64,000 nt of DNA from Halobaculum magnesiiphilum (lineage in GTDB: Archaea > Halobacteriota > Halobacteria > Halobacteriales > Haloferacaceae), in assembly GCF_019823105.1 (NCBI RefSeq), contig NZ_CP081958.1:2901231-2965230 (forward strand), written 5' to 3'. Position 1 is the stretch's first letter. Each line of letters opens with the position of its first letter. The notes under the pieces were generated by a model. It was not told where the DNA came from and ran no database searches. It saw only the letters and a program-made list of their open reading frames with translations. Shown here piece after piece: positions 53,276-62,458 of the stretch. Position numbers and translations under genes: made by a program.

Positions 53276-54490
53276 TCACTCGTCGCCGCGAGCCGACTCA
53301 TTGCCGCCGGCGTCCGCGATCGCTCGCTTGGTCCGCTCGTCGGCGCCCGCGACGACCGCCCCGCCCTTGAGGACGGCTCCGGGATCCGTCACCGCGGCGA
53401 GGTCCTCGGTCGGGTCGGCACCGACGACGAGCAGGTCCGCGTGCGTTCCCTGCTCCAGCGTCCCCTGGTCCGCGAGCCCCACGGTCTCGGCCGCGGTCTC
53501 GGTCATCGCGACGATCGCTTCCAGCGGATCCAGCCCGTGCTCGTGCATGAGCAGCAGCTCCGTGGCGTTGGTGCCGTGCATGTTGAACGGCGTCCCCGCG
53601 TCGGTGCCGCCGGCGACCCGGACGCCCGCCTCGACCGCCCGGGCGAACGAGTCGAGGTGACGGTCGTACACCGCCTCGGTCTTCGCGCGGTCCTCCTCGG
53701 TGGCTGCCTCGACGTTGCGAACAATGCGGTGGGGTGCCGACAGGGTCGGCACGAGCGTCACGTCGGCGCGGGCGAGCATGTCGATCGCCTCGGCGTCGAG
53801 AAGCGTCCCGTGCTCGACGGTGTCGACGCCGGCGGCGACGGCCGACTTCACGCCCTCGGCGCCGTGGGCGTGCGTCGCCGCGTGCAGCCCGCGCCGGTGG
53901 GCCTCGTCGACGATCGCCTCGACCTCGGCGTCGGTGAGCGCGACGGCGCCGGGGTCGCTGCCGGGCGTCGTCACCCCGCCGGTCACCATGAACTTGATGA
54001 AGTCCGCGCCTTGCTTCGCCTGCTCGCGAACCGCCCGCCGGGCGTCGTCGGCGCCGGTGATCTCTCGGCCGAGGTGGTGGCCGTGGCCGCCGGTCGCCGT
54101 GATCGACCGGCAGTTCGCCACCGTGCGCGGCCCGGGGATATCCCCAGAGTCGATGCGGTCGCGAACGTGTACGTCCACGTCGCGCGCGCCCATCACCCGC
54201 GCGCCGGTGACGCCGGCCGCGAGCGTTTTCCGGGCGTTTCGCGCCTCCACCAGCGCGAGCTCGGCGTCGCTCATGCCGACGACCTCCTCGACGGTGCGCT
54301 CGCCCGACAGCGAGAAGTGCACGTGCGCGTCGACGAGCCCCGGGAGGACGGCGTGCCCGGAGAGGTCGACGACGGACTCGTCGCACCGGGCGCTCAGGTC
54401 GCCCGCGTCCTCGATCCGGCCCTCGGCGATCCGGAGGTCGCCCCGTCGGACGCCCGCGCCGTCGACGAGCGTCGCGTCCCGCAGAAGCAT
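53276..54490 (-). CDS. Amidohydrolase, imidazolonepropionase/dipeptidase-like
   Basis: A protein of 404 residues. Barrel metal ligands are LVDAHVHFSLSG (HxH), the bridging Lys in FIKFMVTGGVTT, the histidines in AATHAHGAEG and TVEHGTLLD, and the Asp in VAGGTDAGTP. The AASVTT-type variation HGHHLGREI indicates the subfamily of Xaa-Pro/aryl-dialkyl type enzymes. The substrate is unknown. It is distinct from the YtcJ-type amidohydrolase near 22 kb. Confidence 0.92.
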   Translation of the reverse strand: MLLRDATLVDGAGVRRGDLRIAEGRIEDAGDLSARCDESVVDLSGHAVLPGLVDAHVHFSLSGERTVEEVVGMSDAELALVEARNARKTLAAGVTGARVMGARDVDVHVRDRIDSGDIPGPRTVANCRSITATGGHGHHLGREITGADDARRAVREQAKQGADFIKFMVTGGVTTPGSDPGAVALTDAEVEAIVDEAHRRGLHAATHAHGAEGVKSAVAAGVDTVEHGTLLDAEAIDMLARADVTLVPTLSAPHRIVRNVEAATEEDRAKTEAVYDRHLDSFARAVEAGVRVAGGTDAGTPFNMHGTNATELLLMHEHGLDPLEAIVAMTETAAETVGLADQGTLEQGTHADLLVVGADPTEDLAAVTDPGAVLKGGAVVAGADERTKRAIADAGGNESARGDE

Positions 54491-54551
54491 GGTCGTCGGT
54501 CGGCCCGGCGGCCGAAAGAGGGTTGCGGATCCGAGGGCTCGGCCACAACGA

Positions 54552-54558
54552 GTTTATC
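54552..54558 (+). promoter_or_regulatory. TATA-like box of the membrane protein gene
   Basis: GTTTATC lies 23-29 nt before the ATG at 54581, the normal position for a leaderless haloarchaeal transcript. Confidence 0.55.
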
Positions 54559-54580
54559 CCGCGACGGCATCGGCGAATCT

Positions 54581-55204
54581 ATGGGGGATGCCCAAACGAA
54601 CGCGACAGCGACGGGAACGGGAGAATCGAACGCATCCGGGATACGCGAGCGCGTGTCGCTCGCCGGCGGCGCGGCCGCGGGGGTCGGCGCGTACCTGCTC
54701 GGCTACCTCGTGACGTACGTGACGCAGGCTGGGGCGGTACGCGATCGCCTCTCGACGCTGAACTTCCTCACGAGCCTGTTCGGCGGCGACCCCGTCGCCG
54801 CGTGGCAGGGCGTCGGCTGGTACTTCTACAACGCTCACTTCGTGGCGACCGTGTCGCCGTCGTTCGGCGGCGGGACGCGCTCGTCGGATCTGCTCGCGAG
54901 CGCCGACGCCGGCCTGGCGTACCTGTACGCGGTGCCGCCGCTCGCGCTCCTGCTGGCCGGCGCGGCGGTCGCGCTCGTCGAGGGCGTCGACGACCCGACC
55001 GACGGGGCGCTCGCCGCCCTCGGCGTCGTCCCCGCGTACTTCCTGCTCGCGGTCGTCGGCACCGTCGTCTTCGCGTACGGCGTCGGCGATGCCGGCAGCG
55101 TCCACCCGGACTACGTCACTGGCGCGCTGCTCGCGGGCCTCGTCTATCCCGCCGTCTTCGGCGGCGTCGGCGGAGCGCTCGGCTCGTTCGTCGGCGGCGC
55201 CTGA
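54581..55204 (+). CDS. Multi-pass membrane protein, haloarchaeal family
   Basis: A protein of 207 residues with four or five membrane helices (about 26-45, 85-110, 120-140, 150-170, 178-205) and the conserved-looking GVGWYFYNAHFVAT segment after the first helix. I recognise the pattern from haloarchaeal genomes but no function is known. The start is supported by the leaderless promoter and by an N-terminal Thr/Gly-rich cytoplasmic leader. Confidence 0.7.
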   Translation: MGDAQTNATATGTGESNASGIRERVSLAGGAAAGVGAYLLGYLVTYVTQAGAVRDRLSTLNFLTSLFGGDPVAAWQGVGWYFYNAHFVATVSPSFGGGTRSSDLLASADAGLAYLYAVPPLALLLAGAAVALVEGVDDPTDGALAALGVVPAYFLLAVVGTVVFAYGVGDAGSVHPDYVTGALLAGLVYPAVFGGVGGALGSFVGGA

Positions 55205-55240
55205 CGGGAGTGATTCCGACGGCGCGGTCGAGGCCTCGCG

Positions 55241-55879
55241 CTACAGGTCGCGGGCGACCATCTCGCCCCAGTGTTCGAAGCCGTATCGCTCGTAGAACGC
55301 CTGCGCGCGCTCGTTCTCGCGGTCAACGTCGAGCACCATGCGGTCCAGCGGGAGGTCCTGCTCGCGGGCGGTCGACAGCGCCGCCTCCATCAGGTCGTCG
55401 GCGACGCCCGTGCCCCGATACTCGGGGCGCACGTACACCTCGTTGAGCACGGCGGCGTCCCAGACGAACGACAGCGACTCCGGGAGGACGAACACGTAGC
55501 CCGCGAGCGCCGACGGGTCGTCGTTGTCGTCGGGATCGCCGTCGTGGCCGCCCGTGTCGTCGTCGGCCGCGTCGCCGGCCGCCGCTTCGCCGGCGCCCGC
55601 GTCGCCGCCGACCGCCGCGACCGTCACGGTCGCCGCCTGCTCGTCGACGCAGCGGTCGACCCAGTCGAGCCACCGTCGCCGGTACTCCTCGGTGAGTTTC
55701 GCCTCGTACGTCGCGGCCTTCGCGTCGCCGCCCGTGCCGTCGCCGAGTCCCGTCTCGAAGCCGCGCTTGAGTCCCCACAGCGCGTCCGCGTCGTTCGGTT
55801 CGTACGGCCGGATCGTCGCGTCGGGGTCACTCGGGTCGCCCGCGTCGTCCGCGTCTTCCGCCTCGCCGGAGTCGCTCAT
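55241..55879 (-). CDS. GNAT N-acetyltransferase with disordered insert
   Basis: A protein of 212 residues. The GNAT core is seen in IRPYEPNDADALW, then AVLNEVYVRPEYRGTGVADDLMEAAL (CoA-binding R-G-x-G) and ERAQAFYERYGFEHWGE. An Ala/Gly/Asp-rich insert of about 35 residues interrupts the domain between the first helices and the central sheet, a common haloarchaeal feature. The acceptor substrate is unknown. ATG 55879 gives the N-terminus MSDSGEAED. Confidence 0.85.
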   Translation of the reverse strand: MSDSGEAEDADDAGDPSDPDATIRPYEPNDADALWGLKRGFETGLGDGTGGDAKAATYEAKLTEEYRRRWLDWVDRCVDEQAATVTVAAVGGDAGAGEAAAGDAADDDTGGHDGDPDDNDDPSALAGYVFVLPESLSFVWDAAVLNEVYVRPEYRGTGVADDLMEAALSTAREQDLPLDRMVLDVDRENERAQAFYERYGFEHWGEMVARDL

Positions 55880-55974
55880 ACCCGCGTCTTCGCGGGCGGA
55901 CGAATCAACCCGCCGATGGCGTCGTCCCCGACGACGCGGGCCGCACCGCGACGGCGACGGCGCCTGGGACCGTC

Positions 55975-56622
55975 TCACCGCTCGCGCGCGAACCGGACCG
56001 CCAGCACCCCGACGCTCGTCGCGACGAGCAACAACTGCCAGCCGGCCCACACCAGCGGGAACACGCGCTCGACGTCCTCTGGCTCGTCGCCGGGCGAGGG
56101 GTCAACGCCGGTCGCGTAATGGAGGTTCTCGGTCGTGCGCACCTCCTCGGGCGCGAGGTCGACGAACGTCTGGAAGAAGCCCCGCTGGTTCGACAGCCCA
56201 GCCCGGCCGTTCAGGCTGTAGAACTGGTCGTGGACCGGCCAGAACAGGTTGACGCCGTTGGCGACGTAGTCGAGGCCGACGCCCGCGACGGCGAAGCCGG
56301 CGAGCGCGACCCACGCGAGGTGCGGAGCGGCGTCGCCCCACCGGTCCCGGAGCCACGAGCGATCGCGAACGCTGGTGTCGTACGCGAGCGCCCCGACGGC
56401 GGCGACCGGGATCAGGACGTTGTGGCCCAGCGAGCGGTGTGCGCCCGCGAGGAACGGCGAGACGAACGAGTCGATATCCGGGAGGACGGTCGCCAGGAAA
56501 ACGACCGCGACCGCGCGTCGGCCGAACGCCGACTCGCGAAGCAGCGCCGCCGCGAGGAGGCCGGCGAGCGCGAGGTGGACCAGCGTCGAGGGCACGGCGG
56601 AGGCCAGGGGACGGGACGACAT
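55975..56622 (-). CDS. Membrane-bound metal-dependent hydrolase (YdjM/DUF457-like)
   Basis: A protein of 215 residues. The N-terminal region contains the signature STLVHLALAGLLAA, then FLATVLPDIDSFVSP and AHRSLGHNVLIPVA, in which conserved His and Asp residues (H-x(n)-D-x-D and HRS..H) suggest a metal site near the membrane. Four to five hydrophobic helices are seen. It belongs to the LexA-regulated YdjM/DUF457 superfamily; the substrate is unknown. Confidence 0.82.
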   Translation of the reverse strand: MSSRPLASAVPSTLVHLALAGLLAAALLRESAFGRRAVAVVFLATVLPDIDSFVSPFLAGAHRSLGHNVLIPVAAVGALAYDTSVRDRSWLRDRWGDAAPHLAWVALAGFAVAGVGLDYVANGVNLFWPVHDQFYSLNGRAGLSNQRGFFQTFVDLAPEEVRTTENLHYATGVDPSPGDEPEDVERVFPLVWAGWQLLLVATSVGVLAVRFARER

Positions 56623-56675
56623 GGCCGTTTCGGCGCTCCGACACCCTTACACTCGGGTGTGCCGACCTCGCGGGT

Positions 56676-57395
56676 ATGAGTGTGGGCGAGGACCACGGCG
56701 AGGCGCGAGCGCGTCTCGCCCGCCGGATCGCGGGCGAGATCACCCTCTCGGGGGATCCCGGAGCGACGCTCCGGAAGTGGCGCACGGACTTCGACGTCTC
56801 ACAGACCGAGCTCGCCGAGCGGATGGGCGTCTCCTCGTCTGTCGTCTCCGACTACGAGAGCGGCCGCCGCGAATCGCCCGGGATCGGCCTCGTCTCCCGG
56901 GTGGTGGAGGGGCTGCTCGACATCGACGAGTCGCGCGGCGGCTCGCGCATCCGGCAGTTCGCCCGCGTCGTCTCCGCCGGCTTCGAGTCGGACATCGTCC
57001 GCGACATCCGCGAGTACCCCGCGGCGCTTCCGACCGAACGGGTGTACGAGGCGCTCGACGCCACCGAGATCGCCCCCGGCGAGCGCGACACGGTGAACGG
57101 CCACACGGTGATCAACTCCATCGAGGCGATCACGTCGCTGTCCTCCGAGGAGTTCTACCGGCTGTACGGCCAGTCGACCGACCGCGCGCTGGTGTTCACG
57201 GGCGTCACCCGCGGCGAGTCGCCGCTGGTGGCGCTGCGGGTCGTGACGCCGACGCCGAACGCGGTGATCCTCCACGGGCTCGACGAGGAGGCGCTGTGGG
57301 ACCACGCCGCCGCGCTGGCGCAGGTCGACGGCTTCTCGCTCGCGGTCTCCACGACAGATCTCGAGCCGGCGCTGGAGGAGCTTCGGTCGCTGTAG
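56676..57395 (+). CDS. XRE-family transcriptional regulator
   Basis: A protein of 239 residues. The helix-turn-helix is at about residues 30-65 (LRKWRTDFDVSQTELAERMG, then SSVVSDYESGRRESPGIGL). The C-terminal part is a separate alpha/beta domain that may bind a ligand, with segments GFESDIVRDIREYPA and FTGVTRGESPLVALRVV. This archaeal family resembles the Mj0173-type putative HTH proteins. The start at 56676 follows a plausible promoter. The target is unknown. Confidence 0.88.
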   Translation: MSVGEDHGEARARLARRIAGEITLSGDPGATLRKWRTDFDVSQTELAERMGVSSSVVSDYESGRRESPGIGLVSRVVEGLLDIDESRGGSRIRQFARVVSAGFESDIVRDIREYPAALPTERVYEALDATEIAPGERDTVNGHTVINSIEAITSLSSEEFYRLYGQSTDRALVFTGVTRGESPLVALRVVTPTPNAVILHGLDEEALWDHAAALAQVDGFSLAVSTTDLEPALEELRSL

Positions 57396-57396
57396 A

Positions 57397-57801
57397 TCAG
57401 TTCTCGCCGGCGGCCCGCGCGTCCTCGACGAACTCCACGATCCGTTCGGCGCCGACGAACCCGTCGGCGATGCGGTCGACTTCCTCGGGGTCGCCGTCCT
57501 CGCCCGCGGTGAACACCGCGAGCGTCGGGACCGACCGGATCGCGTGCTCGCTCACGAGCGAGGGATCGTCCCTCGGGTTCACGAGCAGGACCGGCACGTC
57601 CGCGGCGCGGGCGACGCTCCCGAGCACCGGCTCGATGCTCTGACAGAGGGTACAGCCCTTCGTGTAGAAGTCGACCAGGACGAAGTCGCCACCGGCGACG
57701 GCCTCGCGGAGTTCGGCTGGGAACTCCCGGGCGTCAACATCGCGAGGCTTCGGAGGGGTCTCCGTGTCGTCTCCGTCGGCTGTCGATGCCGTGTCGCTCA
57801 T
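57397..57801 (-). CDS. Thioredoxin-like protein
   Basis: A protein of 134 residues with an acidic N-terminal leader and thioredoxin fold; the active site reads TKGCTLCQSIEPVL (CxxC) and the cis-Pro is in IRSVPTLAVF. It may reduce protein disulphides, although the CTLC sequence differs from CGPC and suggests a specialised partner. It ends only two nucleotides beyond the convergent XRE regulator stop. Confidence 0.9.
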   Translation of the reverse strand: MSDTASTADGDDTETPPKPRDVDAREFPAELREAVAGGDFVLVDFYTKGCTLCQSIEPVLGSVARAADVPVLLVNPRDDPSLVSEHAIRSVPTLAVFTAGEDGDPEEVDRIADGFVGAERIVEFVEDARAAGEN

Positions 57802-57912
57802 GCGATGTGATCGGCGGCGGGCGGTGAAAGGCGTTGCAGTCGTGTGTGCGCGGAGCGCACCGGCGACGGCGACCGCGGCGGCGACGACAACCGCGACCGC
57901 GACGGCGTTCGG

Positions 57913-59250
57913 TTACTCGACGTAGTCGTACTTCCGCTCGCTCATCCGGCCCCAGCCGGTGAACACGAACTCGCCGTCGGGCTGGGTGAACTCCTCCAGC
58001 TCCACGTCCATGTCGTGGTTGTGGCGGTCGTGAACCTGCTCGTACTCGTCGTACGAGAGGTCATAGCGGCGCTGGAGTTGGTCCTCGAGGTCGGCCGCCT
58101 CGATCTCCTCCTTCCAGCCGTCCGCGACGGTTTCGGCGTGGATCTCGGCTTGTGCGCCGGAGCCGTACGAGGCGACGAGGAGCTTCTGTCCCTGGAGGTC
58201 CACGTCGTTCGCGGCGGCGTGGCGCAGCGCCGAGACGCGGGCGATGTGGACCGAGCCGGTGTACCAGTTGCCGACACGCCGCGAGATGTTCAGCGTCGGA
58301 TCGATGGTGTCGGCGTACCACGACTGGTACTCCTCGGTCTCCTTCAGGTCGTCCATGTACGCCCGGATGGCCTCCTCGTACGCCTCCCAGTCGTCGAAGT
58401 CCTCCTCGCGGGGCTGGCGCCCGATGCGACCCTCGAGGGCGTCCTCGATCTCCGTGTCGCGGATCATGTGCCGGTAGCCGAGCAGGCCCGCCTTGCGGAC
58501 CATCCCCGGGAACGGGGTGTGGAACGGGATGTACGCGAAGTCGTCGGGGTGGGTGTCCCACGCGACCGACTCGAAGTCCTCCAGCGCCTCGCGCATGCGG
58601 GCGAGGTACACCTGCATCGAGCGCTTGCCGTCGACCGAGGGGAACTGCTGGTTCGGCTTCAGGAAGTCCGTCTCGTCGGCGCTGCCGTAGCCCTGCTCGG
58701 TCGAGAGTTCGACGACCGAGGGGTCCTCGTCGATGAGCATCGCGACCGCGCCGGCGCCCTGCGTCGCCTCGCCGGGGTCGCCGCGGGCGTACAGCGCGGT
58801 GTCGGTGGCGATGACCAGCGCCGCGCGGCCGCGGTTGCGTCCCGCCTTGATCCAGTTGTACGCGTCGTCGATCGACTGGGTGCCGGCGACGCACGCGAAC
58901 TTCCGCTCGCCCTTGTTCGCGTGGTGGAAGTCCCCGTCGTACACCTGCTCCAGACAGCCCGCGATGTACGTCGAGACGGGCTTGGAGTTGTCGAACGCCG
59001 ACTCCGTCGCCACGTCGATGCGGCCGATGTCCTGCGGGTCCAGGTCCTTGCGGTCCATCAGGCGCTTGGCCGCGTTCGCGCCCATCGTGACGATGTCCTC
59101 GTAGGCGTCCGGGAACGAGGAGGTCTCCAGTCCGAGCCCCTTCGTGTACTTGCCGGGGTCCTCACCCTTGGCCGGCGCGAACGTTCCGGGGAGGTCCAGC
59201 TGGAGCTTCCCCGTCCAGATCTCGATCGCGTCGATTCCCACAGCTGTCAT
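57913..59250 (-). CDS. mvaS: Hydroxymethylglutaryl-CoA synthase
   Basis: A protein of 445 residues. It condenses acetyl-CoA and acetoacetyl-CoA to HMG-CoA, the first mevalonate step. The catalytic Cys120 in GERKFACVAGTQS, Glu83 in ATESAFDNSK and His244 in IPFHTPFPGM are all visible, with the C-terminal strand SYGSGAQAEIHAE. The start at 59250 (MTAVGIDAIEIWTG) is the canonical N-terminus. The product is used by HmgA, encoded in the window near 20 kb. Confidence 0.97.
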   Translation of the reverse strand: MTAVGIDAIEIWTGKLQLDLPGTFAPAKGEDPGKYTKGLGLETSSFPDAYEDIVTMGANAAKRLMDRKDLDPQDIGRIDVATESAFDNSKPVSTYIAGCLEQVYDGDFHHANKGERKFACVAGTQSIDDAYNWIKAGRNRGRAALVIATDTALYARGDPGEATQGAGAVAMLIDEDPSVVELSTEQGYGSADETDFLKPNQQFPSVDGKRSMQVYLARMREALEDFESVAWDTHPDDFAYIPFHTPFPGMVRKAGLLGYRHMIRDTEIEDALEGRIGRQPREEDFDDWEAYEEAIRAYMDDLKETEEYQSWYADTIDPTLNISRRVGNWYTGSVHIARVSALRHAAANDVDLQGQKLLVASYGSGAQAEIHAETVADGWKEEIEAADLEDQLQRRYDLSYDEYEQVHDRHNHDMDVELEEFTQPDGEFVFTGWGRMSERKYDYVE

Positions 59251-59312
59251 GGACGGAGGTATGGAGAACTGGGTTGTAGGTCTGTCGATGGTCGAATACG
59301 TCGATCGTCGAA

Positions 59313-61583
59313 CTACGGGCCGGTGTACGTGCCGGAGCCGTCCGCGGTGTCGGTCAGACTGACCACGGCCACGACCGCACCGTTCGCGTCCCGGATCACG
59401 TATCCGACGCGGTACTGTTGATTCGCGCCGAAGCTGAACTGGATGTTCTGGTTGTTCTGGCTGCGACTCGTGAACGTGAGTACGCCGGATTCGCCGTTCC
59501 CCGGGAGGTTGAGCGCGAACGCACGCACCTCGCTGAACGACCCGGTCGAACTCACGTCGTAGGAGTAGTCGTACCGCGGTTGGTTGTTCGCCACCTGCGT
59601 CAGATCGTCGATGGTCCAACCGGTGAACGCCGCCGTCGAGGAGCCGCCCAAGTCCGCGTTCTCGCTCGTCGGGCTCTGGGCGTCCGCGACATCCGAGATG
59701 GTCTCGGATTCGGCGACGTACTCGGTTCCGCCGGCGTCCGTGTAGATGACCTCGAAGACGATGGCGTACTCCCCGCCTGAACCGTAGCCGTTGCTGTAGC
59801 GGAGGCCCGCCTTCGACTCCGTGCTGCTCAGCGTGTCCGACGCCGCGTTGTTGTCCTGATTGAGGAAGGACACCTCGACGCGCTCGAAGGAGCTGTTCGT
59901 GTTCGAGACGCTGTAGGAGCCGATGAACACGGGCTGGTTACCGTTCTGTCTCGTCAGGTCGTCCACCCGGGTGTCGATGGTCGGACCGCCCCCGCCGTCA
60001 CCTCCACTGACGACCCGCGCCGTCAGCCGCTCACCGGCCCCGGACGCCGCCGCGTACAGCTTCGCCGTCCCGTTACTCGGGAGGTCGACCGTCACGTCGG
60101 CGCGCCCGTCGTCATCGGTCGTGGCATTGCCGTTCGAGCCGGCGAACCGTGCAACAGCGGAGGTGTTCGACGCGTAGTCGACCTCGACCCCGGAGACGGG
60201 CTCCCCGGTGTCGCTGTCGGTCGTCTCCGTCGTCACATCGATCGCGTCGCCGGCGATCGACCTGTTGACGAGAATGTCGGCGTCCGTGCTCGTGTCCTCG
60301 GAAACGCCGTCCGCCGCCGTGACCGAGTCCACATCCCACTGCAGATCGTACAACGAGGAGGCGGTTCCGTCGCCGGTCCCGGCGCCACCTTCGGTAGCTT
60401 CGACGGTGAACGCGGCGTCCGAGGCGCTGCTCGCGTCGAACCCGCCACCGTCGACGTCGTTGTAGCTGAAGCGGAGTGTCTCCTCACCCTCGGTCCTACG
60501 CGCCGTGTACTCGAAGACGGCCCGGCCGTCGCCGTCGGTCAGCACCTCGTCGTCCGCGAGGCTCCCCGGCCCCTCGTCGACCCCTCCGTTCACTTCGACC
60601 CCCGACATCGGGTTCCCGTACCCGTCCCGGACCTCGACGACGACCTCGCGGGTCGTCCCCGCGGTCATTTCCGACGGGCGCTGCTCCACGTCGAGATACG
60701 CCGGCGTTCGGTCGGGGGTGTCGCCGGAGCCGACGTGAACGGCCGCGATGCCCAGCGCGTAGGTCCGCGAATCGTTCAACTCGATGGTCACCGCGTCACC
60801 GCCGGGCGCGTTCTCGGTCCCGTTCACCCATCCCTCTTCCATTTCTTCGGCCAGCAGCTTCTCCCATCGAGTCGCGTTCAGTGTGGTCGGAATGGTCACG
60901 TTGAGTGTCCCGTTGACACGCTCCCGCCTGGAGACGGTACTCACCGCCTCCGGGTCCACCGACACCGTCGAGACGCCGCTTTGACTGAGGTCACCCGATA
61001 CCGCGACCAGGGTGATCCGGTCGTCCTCGACGACGCGTTGGTCCGTCAGCGTGAGGTTCGCCCCGTTGGAGAACCGGTTGAACGCGACGCCGGACTCGTA
61101 GCGCGTCGTCGGGGCCGCGCGATAGTTCTCGTACCGCGGCTCGTACACGACGAACCGCGTGGACTTGTTTCGGGTTTCCGCGATGTCCCAGTAGTCGTTC
61201 GCCTCGCCACCGGCCGAACTCTCCACGTCGATGTTCTCCAGCGAGACGGACCCGCTGCCGGGAGGGTCGACGGTCTGTACTCTCCCCGACGCCGGAGGCG
61301 GATTCACGAAGAAGGCCCGACTCGGATAGCGCGTCCCGAGCTTCACGGTCGCCGGCGCGGCGTCGCCGGTCCGGCCGGTCGCCGTGATGCTGGAGGACAG
61401 CTCGACCATGTCGGTCTGGACCTCCTGGTTGTGGAGGAACTCGATCTCGCGGTTCTGGTCGGGGACGACCGTGGCCTGGTACGTCGAGAGGGCGACGATC
61501 AGGAATCCGAAGAGGATCACCGCGCCGATCTGGACCGTGACGGCGCGGTCACGTGCTCCGTTCCCGTCCCCCCGACCGGTCAT
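59313..61583 (-). CDS. Large surface protein with pilin-like N-terminus and Ig-like (Big_1) domain
   Basis: A protein of 756 residues. The N-terminus carries ARDRAVTVQIGAVILFGFLI, a basic stretch, AVT and a hydrophobic helix (about residues 13-38), close to class III signal sequences of type IV pilins. The extracellular part contains an invasin/Big_1-type repeat near residues 305-380 (GTTREVVVEVRDGYGNPMSG) and a second related segment near 445-520. Many N-x-S/T sites suggest N-glycosylation. The C-terminal domains are beta-rich. It may be an adhesin or pilus-associated protein; no partner is encoded alongside. Confidence 0.75.
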   Translation of the reverse strand: MTGRGDGNGARDRAVTVQIGAVILFGFLIVALSTYQATVVPDQNREIEFLHNQEVQTDMVELSSSITATGRTGDAAPATVKLGTRYPSRAFFVNPPPASGRVQTVDPPGSGSVSLENIDVESSAGGEANDYWDIAETRNKSTRFVVYEPRYENYRAAPTTRYESGVAFNRFSNGANLTLTDQRVVEDDRITLVAVSGDLSQSGVSTVSVDPEAVSTVSRRERVNGTLNVTIPTTLNATRWEKLLAEEMEEGWVNGTENAPGGDAVTIELNDSRTYALGIAAVHVGSGDTPDRTPAYLDVEQRPSEMTAGTTREVVVEVRDGYGNPMSGVEVNGGVDEGPGSLADDEVLTDGDGRAVFEYTARRTEGEETLRFSYNDVDGGGFDASSASDAAFTVEATEGGAGTGDGTASSLYDLQWDVDSVTAADGVSEDTSTDADILVNRSIAGDAIDVTTETTDSDTGEPVSGVEVDYASNTSAVARFAGSNGNATTDDDGRADVTVDLPSNGTAKLYAAASGAGERLTARVVSGGDGGGGPTIDTRVDDLTRQNGNQPVFIGSYSVSNTNSSFERVEVSFLNQDNNAASDTLSSTESKAGLRYSNGYGSGGEYAIVFEVIYTDAGGTEYVAESETISDVADAQSPTSENADLGGSSTAAFTGWTIDDLTQVANNQPRYDYSYDVSSTGSFSEVRAFALNLPGNGESGVLTFTSRSQNNQNIQFSFGANQQYRVGYVIRDANGAVVAVVSLTDTADGSGTYTGP

Positions 61584-61658
61584 GGCCCGGTGTAGCCGGA
61601 GGGCCGTGATAAGCGTGCGGTCCCGAGTATCAGTTCGGACGCCGCCGCGTCGGTGGCG

Positions 61659-62237
61659 TTACTCGTCCTCCTCGACGACCTCGGGGTCGGCCATCGCCGA
61701 CTGCAGCGAGTCGAGCCCGTTGACCCACTCGGAGACGAAGCCGTACTCCAGGTCCTCGACGAGGTCCATCGGCAGCTCCTCGCCGTCGATGATGCGGGTG
61801 CCGGCCTGCACGAGGTAGCCGAGCGCGGCGTCGACGTCCTCCTCGGCCTCCGCGGCCGCGGCGGCCTCGACGTACTCGCCGACGCTCCCCTCGTCGGCGG
61901 GACCGCCGACGACGTACTCCTCGGCGGCGTAGAAGACGCACACCAGGCTCGTCTGGACGCCGTCGATCAGCATCGCCTTCTCCTCGTCGGCGATCTCCAC
62001 GTCGTCGAGCACGATCTCGCGGATGTCGGCGATCTCGTCGGTCGCCTCCTCCTCGCTCAGTCGGTCGTCGTCGTAGGCCGCGAGGATCTTCGCGACCGCG
62101 ATCGCGGTGTCGTCCTGAAGATTGAGCAGCAACCGGGCGGAGTCCTCGTTCTCGGGGTCGAGGTCCTCCTCCGCGACGCGGTCGAGCCAGTTCTGCCACC
62201 GGTCGGCGGTGTAGAACGTCTCCTCGGATTCGCTCAT
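61659..62237 (-). CDS. DUF2150 family protein
   Basis: A protein of 192 residues starting MSESEETFYTADRWQNWLD. It is all-alpha and very acidic, with segments DTAIAVAKILAAYDDDRLSE and SLVCVFYAAEEYVVGGPA typical of the archaeal DUF2150 family. The function is unknown. ATG 62237 is preferred over one six bases earlier because it starts the conserved domain; a TATA-like ATATC lies about 25 nt upstream. Confidence 0.85.
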   Translation of the reverse strand: MSESEETFYTADRWQNWLDRVAEEDLDPENEDSARLLLNLQDDTAIAVAKILAAYDDDRLSEEEATDEIADIREIVLDDVEIADEEKAMLIDGVQTSLVCVFYAAEEYVVGGPADEGSVGEYVEAAAAAEAEEDVDAALGYLVQAGTRIIDGEELPMDLVEDLEYGFVSEWVNGLDSLQSAMADPEVVEEDE

Positions 62238-62458
62238 ACCCACACGGTTTCGGCCTGTCTTGATATGCCTTTCTTCTCCCCGAACACCCCGCGATCCGGG
62301 CCGAGTCGGAGGATATCCCGCCGATCCCCCGTGTCACTCACAGGCACCGATGGCGGTCATCGTTGGCGTCCTCGGCGGCGGGATCGACGCGGCGATCCGC
62401 GTCATCTCTGATGCGGCGGCCGCTACTGCCCACGGGTTTGCTCGACGTTCCCCTTCGA

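Noticed and set aside
57397..57801. The thioredoxin-like gene as a partner operon with HMG-CoA synthase.
   Set aside because: The two genes are separated by more than 100 nt and the product functions are not linked; same orientation alone is not evidence.
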